Source: Leptospira fluminis (GTDB taxonomy: Bacteria > Spirochaetota > Leptospiria > Leptospirales > Leptospiraceae). From it: a DNA stretch of 64,000 nt. Below, piece after piece: positions 38,074 to 48,839 of the stretch. Position numbers and translations under genes: made by a program. The notes under the pieces are model-generated. The model was not told the origin of the DNA, did not search any database, and was given only the letters and a program-made list of their open reading frames with translations. The first letter of the stretch is position 1, and the number at the start of each line of letters is the position of its first letter. The stretch lies in the NCBI RefSeq assembly GCF_004771275.1, contig NZ_RQEV01000011.1:124001-188000 (forward strand), read 5' to 3'.

Positions 38074-38916
38074 TTAAAATGCCCATCCTACGACCAGATT
38101 CAGCGCAAACATAGATCCGGGATGAGTATACCGATTTTGTAATGCGTAGTTTCGGTAGATAAGATCCCCCATATTCGCCTGATGATCGGAATAGTACAGA
38201 TCCGAAACCGAATAGGATGCCCGATAGGGAAGATACCAATTCCAAATCCCCTCCCATCCCAAAAAGAAACCGCTTATTCCCTGATAACGCAGTCCTAAAC
38301 CGAAGCCTGCATAATTCTGGGGACCCCAATTCGTCCTGTCCTTTTCGTAGCGATACGTTCCTGTGAGTGTCTCCCAATTCAAAATCGATTCCTCTAATTG
38401 GTGTCGTTCACGACCCAAATGCAAGGAAGCGAAGAACGGAGTGTCCGTCAGATATCTCTGAACGAAAAAGGATCCACCTTTATAATTGGAATTGTGACCG
38501 CTCAAATTTCCGTAAAAGGCATTGGGGGACAAAAAAGGAAGGTATGCTACGTCGTTATCGAAGCGATTGACGTAAGTATTCGTATAACCTGCAATTCCGA
38601 TCGCCCATTGCGAATCCAGCATCCGGGTGTATTGAAAGGAAAAGAACCGGTCGTAGCCGAATCCCCCCAACTGGTTTTTAAATTTTTCCCTTAATTCCGC
38701 CTGATTAGGCGTCTTAGGTTTTTCGCCGGAGGAGGAGTGGGAATTTTTTTCCGTCTCCGCTTTACTTTCTTCGGTAACGGGAACGCTCGTCGCAGGAGTT
38801 CCTACTTCTTCCGCTCTGGAAGAAGCCGATGGCAAAAGGCTGAAAAATAAGAAGAAGAACAATCCGAATATCGGAATGGGGCTCCTGCTAGATTCGGGCA
38901 TCCTTCTGAGAGACAC
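38074..38916 (-). CDS. outer-membrane beta-barrel-like protein
   Basis: A signal peptide (FGLFFFLFFSLLPSASS, about residues 17-34) leads into a low-complexity stretch of Ser/Thr/Lys/Glu, then about 200 residues with alternating aromatic strands (GYDRFFSFQYTRML, GGSFFVQRYLTD, FFLGWEGIWNWYLPYR). The final residue is Phe (VVGWAF), the classic C-terminal signature for outer-membrane barrel assembly. Likely eight to ten strands. The GTG start at 38916 is uncertain. Function unknown. Upstream of the phosphodiesterase gene in one operon. Confidence 0.72.
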   Translation of the reverse strand: MSLRRMPESSRSPIPIFGLFFFLFFSLLPSASSRAEEVGTPATSVPVTEESKAETEKNSHSSSGEKPKTPNQAELREKFKNQLGGFGYDRFFSFQYTRMLDSQWAIGIAGYTNTYVNRFDNDVAYLPFLSPNAFYGNLSGHNSNYKGGSFFVQRYLTDTPFFASLHLGRERHQLEESILNWETLTGTYRYEKDRTNWGPQNYAGFGLGLRYQGISGFFLGWEGIWNWYLPYRASYSVSDLYYSDHQANMGDLIYRNYALQNRYTHPGSMFALNLVVGWAF

Positions 38917-38946
38917 CTACTGGACGGAATTGTCAAGCAAGGAGTT

Positions 38947-38979
38947 CGCAGACGGGTTTCGGTCCAAACCCGATCTGCG
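38947..38979 (-). terminator. strong hairpin downstream of the 39 kb phasin-like gene
   Basis: CGCAGA-CGGGTTT and AAACCCG-ATCTGCG pair over 13 positions with one bulged T and a 6-nt loop. It lies 11 bp past the phasin stop. There is no U tract on the minus strand, so it may stabilise the 3' end or terminate weakly rather than act as a standard intrinsic terminator. Confidence 0.45.
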
Positions 38980-38989
38980 ATAAAAAAGA

Positions 38990-39373
38990 TTAAGCTGCAG
39001 GAGTTCCTTTCGCTTTCGCAGTGCTTTTAATCGTTTCGGCAACTTCTGCAAGTTTCGCCTTTACTGCATCCAATTGTCCTTCCGGAACGCGTTTTTTGAT
39101 CTCTTCGGAGATTTGGTTGTATTTCTCCACGATCTTCGCTCTGGTTTCGTCGTAGTTCTTACCTGCAACGGTAGAGACTTCTTTGATTTCGTTCAAAAGT
39201 TTATCCACGGATTCGCGGATCTTGACGGATGCTTCGGAATTGTCCGCAGCGCCCTTTGCTACCAGTTCTCCATAGGTTTTTTCCAGCTCGACTTTCGCTT
39301 TTTCCAGACCTTCTTGTCCCGATTTCAAAAGACCGATCCCGGCGTTTAAGATATCCAAAAATTGTTTTTCCAT
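38990..39373 (-). CDS. phasin-like protein, 127 aa
   Basis: Wholly alpha-helical amphipathic protein beginning [19 protein letters not shown]. It shares about half its residues with the protein at 44206-44583, including KGAADNSE and [13 protein letters not shown]. Phasins cover polyhydroxyalkanoate granules, and similar Leptospira proteins are annotated as granule-associated, although no PHA synthase is in this window. The ribosome site AAGGAG precedes the ATG. A strong promoter with twin TGCnnnGCA operators lies directly upstream (39404-39448). Probably abundant and regulated. Confidence 0.82.
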   Translation of the reverse strand: MEKQFLDILNAGIGLLKSGQEGLEKAKVELEKTYGELVAKGAADNSEASVKIRESVDKLLNEIKEVSTVAGKNYDETRAKIVEKYNQISEEIKKRVPEGQLDAVKAKLAEVAETIKSTAKAKGTPAA

Positions 39374-39403
39374 GTTTAGAACTCCTTAGATAGAATACTT
39401 TAG

Positions 39404-39448
39404 TGCATCGCACAAACCATTTATAATGCAGCGCACAATTTCGGTCAA
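39404..39448 (-). promoter_or_regulatory. phasin promoter with twin TGCnnnGCA operators
   Basis: On the minus strand TTGACC (39448-39443) is followed after exactly 17 bp by TATAAA (39425-39420). One palindrome TGCAGCGCA (39427-39435) fills the spacer. A second, TGCATCGCA (39404-39412), lies just downstream of the -10 box. The centres are 23 bp apart. Each site is extended by CAA on the plus strand. The identical layout is found at 44607-44654. Confidence 0.82.
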
Positions 39449-39514
39449 TCTTGAAATGAAAAAAAATCAAAGATTTCGATTTTTTTCGTTAGCCCTTGAT
39501 TCGAATCAACCTTC

Positions 39515-40258
39515 TCAAGCAGGAAAAGGAGGATACTTTAGGTCCATTTTTTCCATCTCTTCCCGGAGAATTTTGGCGATTAGAAAATCTCTGTACCATT
39601 TTTTATCCGCAGGAACGACTCTCCAAGGAGAGACTTCGAAGGAATAATCCAATATTTCACTGTAAGCGTTTAGATGTTCCTCATACAAGGAGTGGGCGAT
39701 CAAATCGCTAGGATCGAATTTCCATTTTTTTCTGGGATCTTCTAATCGTTTCTCAATCCGGGTCGATTGTTCTTCTTTGGAAATGTGCAAAAAGAATTTC
39801 AGAACGAGCGTGCTATTCTCTTCCGACAACAGTCTCTCGAATGCGGAAATCGTATCCAACCGATTTCGAATCCGTTTTTCACCGATGCTCTTTTTCACGA
39901 GAGGTACGACGATGTCTTCGTAATGAGAACGATTGAAAACCTGGATCATTCCTTTTGCGGGAACCGCCTTATGAATCCTCCAAAGGAAATCGTGGCTTTG
40001 CTCTTCTTCCGTCGGGACCTTCCATGCAGCGCAAGTGCATCCCAAAGGATTCAACACCGTAAAGAGGTTCTTAACGGTTCCATCCTTTCCGGAAGTGTCC
40101 ATACCCTGTAGGATAATTAGGATCGCCTTTTCCTTGGAGGCGAATAAACGGGTTTGCAGTTCCGCGATTCTATCCAAGTGTTCGAGTCTTTCTTCTTCCG
40201 CTTTTTCCTTTTTTATATCCCCGGGCGGATCGGTGGAAATCCGTTTTAAATCGACCAT
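39515..40258 (-). CDS. ppk2: polyphosphate kinase 2-family protein
   Basis: PPK2 P-loop kinase of 247 aa that moves phosphate between polyphosphate and nucleotides. The Walker A LQGMDTSGKDGTVK, the FNRSHYEDI lid-region motif and the Walker B-like stretch are diagnostic. The single domain puts it in the short class I or III group. Cytoplasmic. The gene lies about 140 bp upstream of the phasin gene on the same strand, though with the phasin promoter in between. The polyphosphate and storage-granule link is only suggestive. Confidence 0.92.
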   Translation of the reverse strand: MVDLKRISTDPPGDIKKEKAEEERLEHLDRIAELQTRLFASKEKAILIILQGMDTSGKDGTVKNLFTVLNPLGCTCAAWKVPTEEEQSHDFLWRIHKAVPAKGMIQVFNRSHYEDIVVPLVKKSIGEKRIRNRLDTISAFERLLSEENSTLVLKFFLHISKEEQSTRIEKRLEDPRKKWKFDPSDLIAHSLYEEHLNAYSEILDYSFEVSPWRVVPADKKWYRDFLIAKILREEMEKMDLKYPPFPA

Positions 40259-40311
40259 TCGCTTATACTACCTTTTCGAAATATGCTGTCAAATCCGACT
40301 TCCGAAACGGA

Positions 40312-41331
40312 TTACCATCTTGCACGATGGTCTTCCGCCCAACCTAATCCGCCTTCGATCAAAAATTCGTTTTTTCCCACCCGAAGTACCCCTTCGAATT
40401 CCCCGACCATCTGATGTACAGTAGAGGAGATGAGCCCCAAGTTTGAGGCAGCTTTTCTATGTAAGGACGGCCTTAGCGTCAATTCCACTGCCTTGCTATC
40501 TTTGGTATAGATCCGCCAAGGAGACCGGTGATCCTGGCGATCAAATTCGAAAACGACATCCGAAGGAACCTTATAAATACGACCGTTGATCAAAAGAGCG
40601 TTTTCCGTAGTTCCGGTTCCATCCGTCCAACCTGCCCCCAGATTGACTCCGTAAACTTCCTTTTTATTCGGGCGATAAGACATCGACGCCCAATTCCATT
40701 TCGTAGAATACGGCCAGACACCGCGGCCGAAGTCGAGGACGGCAAAAGAGTTATCGTTTTCGAATTCATAACTTTTATCGCCGATCTTTACACTCCCTTC
40801 CACGCCGAGCCCGAAAAGTTTATGCGTGTATTGGAATCGATTCCTACTCCATGGGACGACCACGTTCAAAGTCTCCCAATTTTGAGGAACACCCACTTTC
40901 AATTCCGCACGGATATACTTTCGATTTTCCTTATGAAAATCGATAAAGATTCTGTAACTACCGTAGTCGTCGACGGAAAAAGAGAATTTACCGTTTTCAC
41001 CCTGAAACAAGGCCGTGTTGGAAACCGTCTGTCCGAGAGAACAACCGCTACCGAAAGGAGTGATCACTGTATTCTCTTCGAACTCTCCCGTTTTTCTATC
41101 CCACCAATAACAGAAAACCACTCCGGCGTAATCCAAATCGGAAACGGTAAAGGACACGAGCAAATCCTGATCGTAAAAACACCAATAATTCCACTTTTTC
41201 TTTCTGAGAAGATGTCGGCTCAAATTACACCGGTGTAGAGGAATTTTGGACCAACCGACCGCATTTAGATTCAACTTCCCTCGGGATTCGCACAGGACGG
41301 ATTGCTGATGGATTTCAGTTTCGAGATTCAT
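40312..41331 (-). CDS. DUF2804-family protein
   Basis: 339 aa from ATG 41331. Beta-rich, with the DUF2804 landmarks: WSKIPLHRCNL near the N-terminus, YWWDRKTGEFEENTVITPFG, DFGRGVWPYSTKWNWAS and GVNLGAGWTDGTGTTENAL. No signal peptide or membrane helix. Proteins of this family resemble lipocalin-like or hydroxyneurosporene synthase-type (CrtC-like) folds, but no reaction is established. A frame from 41373 adds 14 residues without family character. Confidence 0.78.
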   Translation of the reverse strand: MNLETEIHQQSVLCESRGKLNLNAVGWSKIPLHRCNLSRHLLRKKKWNYWCFYDQDLLVSFTVSDLDYAGVVFCYWWDRKTGEFEENTVITPFGSGCSLGQTVSNTALFQGENGKFSFSVDDYGSYRIFIDFHKENRKYIRAELKVGVPQNWETLNVVVPWSRNRFQYTHKLFGLGVEGSVKIGDKSYEFENDNSFAVLDFGRGVWPYSTKWNWASMSYRPNKKEVYGVNLGAGWTDGTGTTENALLINGRIYKVPSDVVFEFDRQDHRSPWRIYTKDSKAVELTLRPSLHRKAASNLGLISSTVHQMVGEFEGVLRVGKNEFLIEGGLGWAEDHRARW

Positions 41332-41412
41332 ACTTCCGCCCAGACAATAATTCGAGGAGTGAAATGGCCTCAATTCTTTTTAATAACGATCGTTAAATCC
41401 GATCCGCATCAT

Positions 41413-42840
41413 TCAGATCTCTCCGGCAATCCTACCTAGGGTGCGGATTGCGGAGGAGACGCTGGGCCCGAAGGGAATTCCGGCATTGATCCTAAAGTTC
41501 CTTTGGTATTTTCCGGAAAGCGAAAACAGATTTCCGGGAACCAGACTGATCCGCTTTTTAACGGCGCGGGTACGAAGTTCCCGAGAATCCTTGCCTTCGG
41601 GGAGCTCCACCCATAGCAAAAACCCGCCTTTAGGAACGGAAAGCGTCGTCCCTTTCGGAAAACAATCCAAAAGAGCGTCCGTATAAGAGATTACGGAATT
41701 TCCGATATTGCGTTTCAAATTCCGGATATGTCTTTCGTACCCTAAGGACCCCAGAAAATTCGCGGCGGCAAGTTGAGGCAAACTAGGTAAGGCGATGGAT
41801 TCCGCGATCCTCCTTTGCACCGCTTTGTGAATGAGTTCCGGATCGCCGATCAACCAGCCGATCCGTAATCCGGGACTGACCGTCTTGGAAAGGGAAGAAA
41901 CCTGAATCACGAATTCTCGGGTTCCATCCAAGGAAAGAAGCGAAGGCGGTCTCGGGCCGGGAGAATGCGATAACTCTCCATAAATATCGTCCTCTAGTAT
42001 CCTTACGCCGTATTTAACGGAAAGACGAAGCAATTCCTTTTTGGATTCCGCCGACATAAGGCTTCCGGTCGGATTCGAAAAAGTGGGAACCGTGATGAGC
42101 AATTTCGGTTTGGACGTTTTCAACACGTATTCGTAGGATTTCAAATCCATTCCTGAAGCGGGATCGGTCGGGATCTCCACCGCCTTTAATTTTAAGATAC
42201 TTAATATTTGATATAAAACGAAATGTAAAGGGGACTCTACGGCGACCTCGTCCCCCGCCTTCGTCAAAAGGGATAGGCATACGAACGCCGCTTCCGAGCA
42301 ACCGACCGTGACAAATACCTGTTCCGGGGAGATCCTCCTTTCCTTAACGGACGCTTGGTTCGAAATTTTCCGCCTGAGTTCCGGGTGTCCCTGAACGTCG
42401 GAGTATTTATGTAAAAAGGGATCCCGCATTGCGCTTCGATAGCAACGCTCCAAAGACGCCAAGGGCAAAAACCGATCGTCCGGAACGGCGGCGCCGAAGG
42501 AAATGAATGCCGGGTCGGCCAATTCCGCCAGGAGAGAGCCTACTTCCTCGGGAACGGACGGATTTGAAATCCGGACGGGCTTATCCACTTTGAACTTCGA
42601 AGGATTCTCCGCGCGCGGAAGGATAAAGTAACCGGAACGTTCCCGCCCCCGGATATAACCTTGTTCCTGAAGAATTCCGAAGGCTTCGACGGCTGTCGAT
42701 AAATTGCATTGTTCCGAAAGGCAGATCCGACGAAGAGAAGGCAATTTCGTTCCGGGAGGAAACTCTCCCGATTTTATCCTTTCTATCAAAGATCTAGCGA
42801 TTCGGGAATATTTAGTCTCCCAAGAATCTGTATTGGTCAT
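41413..42840 (-). CDS. MocR-type (GntR/aminotransferase) transcriptional regulator
   Basis: Fusion of an N-terminal GntR winged helix (about residues 12-75; YSRIARSLIERIKSGEFPPG, LPSLRRIC) and a class I PLP-dependent aminotransferase domain (about 95-470). The PLP domain has GCSEAAF, TVPTFSNPTG, YGVRILEDDIYGELS and SSLSKTVSPGLRIGW with the PLP lysine. MocR regulators sense PLP-linked metabolites and often regulate a divergent gene, here the aminotransferase at 42901. ATG 42840 is favoured, since a -10 TATAAT overlaps the earlier ATG 42879. Confidence 0.88.
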   Translation of the reverse strand: MTNTDSWETKYSRIARSLIERIKSGEFPPGTKLPSLRRICLSEQCNLSTAVEAFGILQEQGYIRGRERSGYFILPRAENPSKFKVDKPVRISNPSVPEEVGSLLAELADPAFISFGAAVPDDRFLPLASLERCYRSAMRDPFLHKYSDVQGHPELRRKISNQASVKERRISPEQVFVTVGCSEAAFVCLSLLTKAGDEVAVESPLHFVLYQILSILKLKAVEIPTDPASGMDLKSYEYVLKTSKPKLLITVPTFSNPTGSLMSAESKKELLRLSVKYGVRILEDDIYGELSHSPGPRPPSLLSLDGTREFVIQVSSLSKTVSPGLRIGWLIGDPELIHKAVQRRIAESIALPSLPQLAAANFLGSLGYERHIRNLKRNIGNSVISYTDALLDCFPKGTTLSVPKGGFLLWVELPEGKDSRELRTRAVKKRISLVPGNLFSLSGKYQRNFRINAGIPFGPSVSSAIRTLGRIAGEI

Positions 42841-42889
42841 AAAATCGATTTCTGTATCTGTATGGTTCCCTCCTTTCATTATATAAATC

Positions 42890-42899
42890 GGATATATCC
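42890..42899. promoter_or_regulatory. GGATATATCC palindrome between divergent MocR and aminotransferase genes
   Basis: A perfect 10-bp palindrome directly before the aminotransferase ATG (42901), next to -10-like TATAAA (42882-42887) on the + strand and TATAAT on the - strand. No ribosome site precedes ATG 42901, so its transcript may be leaderless or nearly so. A role as MocR operator is inferred. Confidence 0.4.
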
Positions 42900-42900
42900 T

Positions 42901-44142
42901 ATGGGCAAGACATTTATCCGACCCGCCTACGCTCCGCCTGAGATGGATCGCGTTTCGATCCGAGTATCCCGAACTCCGAAGTCGGTGGTCCGGGATATTT
43001 TGAAAGTCGTCGATTCTCCCGAGATACTTTCTTTCGCCGGAGGATTACCGGACGATTCCCTTTTTCCCATCCATGAATTTGCGGAGAGCTTTGCTCGGGC
43101 GACAAAGGAAAAAGGACCGAAGTTATTTCAATACACGGACACGCAAGGACACCCGGAACTAAGAGCCTGGATCGCAAAGACATACTACACTAACGTCTCT
43201 CCCGAACAAATCCTGATAACGAGCGGTTCCCAACAGGCCTTGGATCTTTTGGCCCGGTATTTCATCGATGAAGGCGATCGGATCCTGATCGAAAATCCGA
43301 GTTATCTAGGCGCGATCCAATCCTTCTCTTCCTACGGACCCGAATTTTTAGGAATAAAATGCTCGTCCTTAGAATCGAATCGCGACGAATGGGAAAATAC
43401 GATCCGACGGAAAAGCCCTAAGTTTTTCTATTGCATTCCCGATTTTCAGAACCCTTCCGGATTTTCTTATCCTCTCTTCCTCCGACAAGACCTGGCGGAT
43501 TTTTTCGCACGACTTCGGATTCCGATCATCGAAGATATCGCTTACAGGGATCTATACTTTACCGACTCTGTCCCGCCTTCCGTTCACGACTTCTGTCCCG
43601 AAAACTCGTTCTCCATCGGAACTTTTTCCAAGACACTTTCTCCAGGACTCAGAGTAGGATGGATCAAGGTCCCGAAGAGGAGTATGAGGGATCTCGTCGT
43701 TCAAAAACAATCCATGGACCTACACTCTCCGACGATAAACCAGGAGATCGTGTTCCGCTTTTTGGAATCCGGCAAGTTCGGATCCCACATGGAAAATCTC
43801 AGAAAACAATACTTTCAAAAAGCGCGATATACCTGCGACCGGTTGTCGGAAGTGTTCGGAGACGAGGTCCGTTTTCGGGAGCCCAAAGGAGGACTATTCC
43901 TGTGGCTGGAATTTTCCGAGGATTTGGACTCGAATTCCCTTTTTCGACGCGGTTTAAACGAGGGGGTCGCGATCGTTCCGGGGGAATCGTTTTATGTGTC
44001 GGAACCGATCAAGGGAAAAGCCAGATGGAATTTTTCCAGAGCGACGGAACAGGAGACGAAAGAAGGAGTAAGAAGATTATTCCGCGCCTGGCAATTTCTA
44101 AACTCGGATCGGAAATCGAGTCGGGAGACAGGCGGAGAATAA
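42901..44142 (+). CDS. PLP-dependent aminotransferase (class I/II, 2-aminoadipate-type)
   Basis: 413-aa fold-type I enzyme: SFAGGLPDDSLFP, TDTQGHPELRAWIAK, ITSGSQQALDLLAR, PDFQNPSGFSYP, and SIGTFSKTLSPGLRVGW with the PLP lysine. It ends with the small-domain pattern FNFSRATEQE. The opening layout is like LysN/kynurenine-type aminotransferases, but substrate is not deducible. ATG 42901 has no ribosome site and lies against the divergent MocR promoter. The frame extends upstream through that gene, so the longer start is rejected. It converges with the phasin gene via a bidirectional hairpin. Confidence 0.9.
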   Translation: MGKTFIRPAYAPPEMDRVSIRVSRTPKSVVRDILKVVDSPEILSFAGGLPDDSLFPIHEFAESFARATKEKGPKLFQYTDTQGHPELRAWIAKTYYTNVSPEQILITSGSQQALDLLARYFIDEGDRILIENPSYLGAIQSFSSYGPEFLGIKCSSLESNRDEWENTIRRKSPKFFYCIPDFQNPSGFSYPLFLRQDLADFFARLRIPIIEDIAYRDLYFTDSVPPSVHDFCPENSFSIGTFSKTLSPGLRVGWIKVPKRSMRDLVVQKQSMDLHSPTINQEIVFRFLESGKFGSHMENLRKQYFQKARYTCDRLSEVFGDEVRFREPKGGLFLWLEFSEDLDSNSLFRRGLNEGVAIVPGESFYVSEPIKGKARWNFSRATEQETKEGVRRLFRAWQFLNSDRKSSRETGGE

Positions 44143-44156
44143 GGAGAGAAAAATTC

Positions 44157-44180
44157 TCGGCGGGAAAAATTTCCCGCCGA
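44157..44180. terminator. bidirectional hairpin between convergent aminotransferase and phasin genes
   Basis: TCGGCGGGAAA and TTTCCCGCCGA form an 11-bp perfect stem with a 2-nt centre, midway between the stops at 44142 (+) and 44206 (-). On the minus strand it is followed by GAATTTTT, and on the plus strand by TCCGGG, so the minus direction is better equipped. Confidence 0.6.
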
Positions 44181-44205
44181 TCCGGGAGGGTCAAACGGCT
44201 ATATC

Positions 44206-44583
44206 TTATGCGGTTTTCTTAGCCGGAATTCCGTTTTTCACGGTTTCCGTTACTTCGCTAAGTTTTGCTTTGATAGCTTCTACTTGTTCTTGGGGAACGA
44301 GTTTTTTGGCCTCTTCTACAAGTTGGTTGTACCTTTCGAGAACCTTAACTCGGACGTCTTCGTAGCTTTTTCCAGCTGCTGTCGTCAATTCCTTAGCTTC
44401 ATTAAGGAATTTGTCGACGAACTCGCGAACACGAACGGAAGACTCGGAATTGTCTGCTGCACCTTTAGCTGCCAAATCTTGGAAACTTTTGGTGAATTCT
44501 GCTTTCGCTTTTTCCAGTCCTTCTTGTCCGGTTTTAACGATACCGAGACCTGCGTTAAGGATATCTAGAATTTGTTTTTCCAT
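44206..44583 (-). CDS. phasin-like protein, 125 aa
   Basis: Paralogue of the 38990-39373 protein, again helical and amphipathic: [31 protein letters not shown], and ERYNQLVEEAKK. The two likely arose by duplication and stand 5 kb apart. Promoter and operator layout is copied too (44607-44654). The start follows AGGAG with a longer spacing. Granule coating is the known family role. Function in the absence of visible PHA synthesis genes is open. Confidence 0.82.
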   Translation of the reverse strand: MEKQILDILNAGLGIVKTGQEGLEKAKAEFTKSFQDLAAKGAADNSESSVRVREFVDKFLNEAKELTTAAGKSYEDVRVKVLERYNQLVEEAKKLVPQEQVEAIKAKLSEVTETVKNGIPAKKTA

Positions 44584-44606
44584 TTTTATCTCTCCTGGTC
44601 ACATTG

Positions 44607-44654
44607 TTGTGCAATGCACAATCCATCTTTAATGCGGCGCACAATTTCGGTCAA
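44607..44654 (-). promoter_or_regulatory. phasin promoter with twin TGCnnnGCA operators
   Basis: TTGACC (44654-44649) is followed after 17 bp by TAAAGA (44631-44626) on the minus strand. One site, TGCGGCGCA (44633-44641), occupies the spacer. The other (44607-44621) is a perfect 15-bp palindrome, TTGTGCA-A-TGCACAA. Centre-to-centre distance is 23 bp, exactly as at 39404-39448. Confidence 0.82.
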
Positions 44655-44852
44655 CCGAAAAAAGAAAATTTTTAAACTCACGGTTCGACCTCCAAAAACG
44701 GAATGTGACGTCGTTATGGCAGCTTTCCCTGGAAATAGGAACCGATTTTGCCCGAAATAGGGTGGGAAGTTAGGAGTCCGTGATAATTGTCAGCGTTCTA
44801 AAAACAAGAGATTGTGTTAGGATATCTTAGAAATAGGAGGAATCCGGAATTG

Positions 44853-45044
44853 ATGGCGATAAATGAAGGTAGATTGGATCGTTTTCTCAGAGTTCTTGTA
44901 GGAGTGGTTGCGATCGGTTGGGGGATCTATTCCCAAAATTGGTTAGGCGCATTCGGGATCCTGCCCCTTACGACCGGTTTAGTCGGATGGTGCCCCGCTT
45001 ACGCTTTATTCGGCTTCAGCACTTGTGCGCGCTCTGAATCCTAA
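44853..45044 (+). CDS. small DUF2892-type membrane protein, 63 aa
   Basis: YgaP-like DUF2892 protein: RLDRFLRVLVGVVAIGWGIYS followed by LGAFGILPLTTGLVGWCPAYALFG, two hydrophobic helices joined by a short turn, with a Cys in the second. The ribosome site AGGAGG (44835-44840) lies 9-12 nt from TTG 44850/ATG 44853. Its 3' end overlaps the DUF115 gene by 29 nt on the opposite strand. Family members sit next to rhodanese or sulfur genes elsewhere; no such gene is here. Confidence 0.8.
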   Translation: MAINEGRLDRFLRVLVGVVAIGWGIYSQNWLGAFGILPLTTGLVGWCPAYALFGFSTCARSES

Positions 45045-46895
45045 GGACCGATCTTTTTAGTAAACGAATGTTCATGTCGGTCGCAGTGCGAAGACCTTCG
45101 TACAATAGAACGCTTTTCTTTGCGACCGCGAGCTGTTCGTTCTTTTTTTCCTCGAGGGTTAGTTCCGTTTCATAACCCTCGGTAATGGAAAGAATCGTTC
45201 TTTGGAGACTGGCACCCAAAAATTCCGTCAGACCTTTCTTGGAAGCCACTCTCTCGTCTATTCCGTCTATTTCGCGTAACGCTTTTCGGATCCCTTCCCT
45301 ATCCTTAGCGCCGTCGGAAATCAAAGTATAAATTTTTCGGGAGAGATTCTCCCCGGACCGGACGTCCTTGGAAAATTCGATCAATTCCTTTAAAATCCCT
45401 CGCAAGTCGGAAATGATTTCGGTATGGATCTGCATCGGGGTTGATTTCCGAATCCCTCTGATTTTTTCCCGGATCCGATCGATGAAAGATTCTTCCGGAG
45501 GATTTTGCAAAAACCAGTCCGAAAATTCCACAAAAGGAATGCCTTCCAAACGAGCTCCGTTTTTCCCAAGGTTTCTCCAGGGAATGTTTTTTTTTCTTTC
45601 TTCGAACCATTTCTTAAAAATCAGTAATTTCGCATTCGTACGAAGAGTTTCACCGGTTTCGGATTCCACCCATCTTGCAGGCAGCGCCGTCATCTGCTTA
45701 TGATTGTGTTTTTCTCTCCGAAATTTTCTGCTCTCCAAGAAGTTCAGCCTTTCCTCCAAAACGGCCCCCTTACAATGAGCAAGAGTATGAGGAAAGGAAA
45801 GATCCTGGCCTACGAGCAGAATTGACCTGGCCCCCATTTTCTCGGCGAGACTACAGGCGTTCGTGGAAACGGATCCGCCGAAATCCAGGGATCCGATTCC
45901 TTCGAGGACACGGCTTTCGATCAACTTGATCCAGGGAAAAGGCGAAGAGGTAAAAAAACCTCCTCTCTCCGAGATTCCCATTCTAAGGGAATGATAAGTG
46001 GTCGTCGGATCGAATACGATCGAAGCTTGGCCTTGGTATCCCTCCAAGTATTTCGAATTCAACGGTTGAGGATCCACGCTAAAAACCAGATCAGGATCGA
46101 TCCCGGCTTTCTGAAGAACCGCCAACGCCGTATCGACCGCGATCAAAACGAACCTTTTCCTATGCTCTCTTAAGGAATCCAGCGCTTCAGAGAGCGTAGG
46201 ACCGGCGCCGCATACAACTATATCTATCCTGGAATCGCATATTTCAAAAATAGAATGAATCGGATGTAAATCCAAAATCTCGGGAAGATTCCGTAAAAAA
46301 TTTCCGGTCCAAATCTTTTCGAACCGAGTCAAGGTTGCGGTGTTTACGTCCTTCTTATGAAAGAACGTTTCCGCCAAAAAACGGGGCTCCTGATAATCCT
46401 CCGGCTTCCATTGTAGACTCCCTCTGTGCGGAATAAAACTGATCGGAAGACCGGAGATTCCTTTAAAGCAGTCGTAAAAAGAAGTCTCGTCAAAGGGGGT
46501 TAAAAGGATACGGAGGCGACGATTTGCCAACGCTTCGGAAAAATCCCGCAAGGAGAAGGCCCGTTTTAGAATTCCGGGGAAAGGCTCCATCCAGACGCAT
46601 ACGATCTTTTCGAATTCTAACGCATGCAGGATCGAATATCCGAGACCGGATCCGAAAAAAAGGAAGACCCGATCTTCGTCCCCCTTCTTCAAGGAAGCCA
46701 ATTGTCGTACTGCTTCGGTATACGGTTCTCGGGCGCTATGCAGGATCGTCGAGTCGATCCGAAGACTAGGATGTCCCGATCCGGTCGGAATCGGTTCGCC
46801 CATAGATTCGGAAGAAAGGATCCGATCCGCAATCCTCGGATCCAGAACTCTAAGAGCGTTCAGGTTTCGATCCAGTAAATCGGAATCGATCTCCT

Positions 46896-46899
<4 letters not shown>
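45016..46899 (-). CDS. DUF115 (Maf/MptE-like) protein
   Basis: 627-aa cytoplasmic protein from ATG 46899, overlapping the PBP stop by 4 nt. The DUF115 core is at about 225-400: [39 protein letters not shown] and [15 protein letters not shown], similar to the Rossmann-like MptE pyrophosphokinase. In flagellated bacteria related Maf proteins take part in flagellin glycosylation with nonulosonic acids. Spirochaetes have periplasmic flagella, so that role is possible but unproven. Convergent with the DUF2892 gene. Translational coupling to PBP is clear. Confidence 0.85.
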
Positions 46900-48701
<1,802 letters not shown>

Positions 48702-48839
48702 AACGATATTACAAATTATCCGGGAGTCGCGATTTCGATCGTGAACCGCCTGACCGAGCGACCCGCAACGGAACTTTCCCTTTCAAGATCGGCAGGTACG
48801 ATAAAATCCCAAAGACGATTGTGTCCCAAGACGACACTT

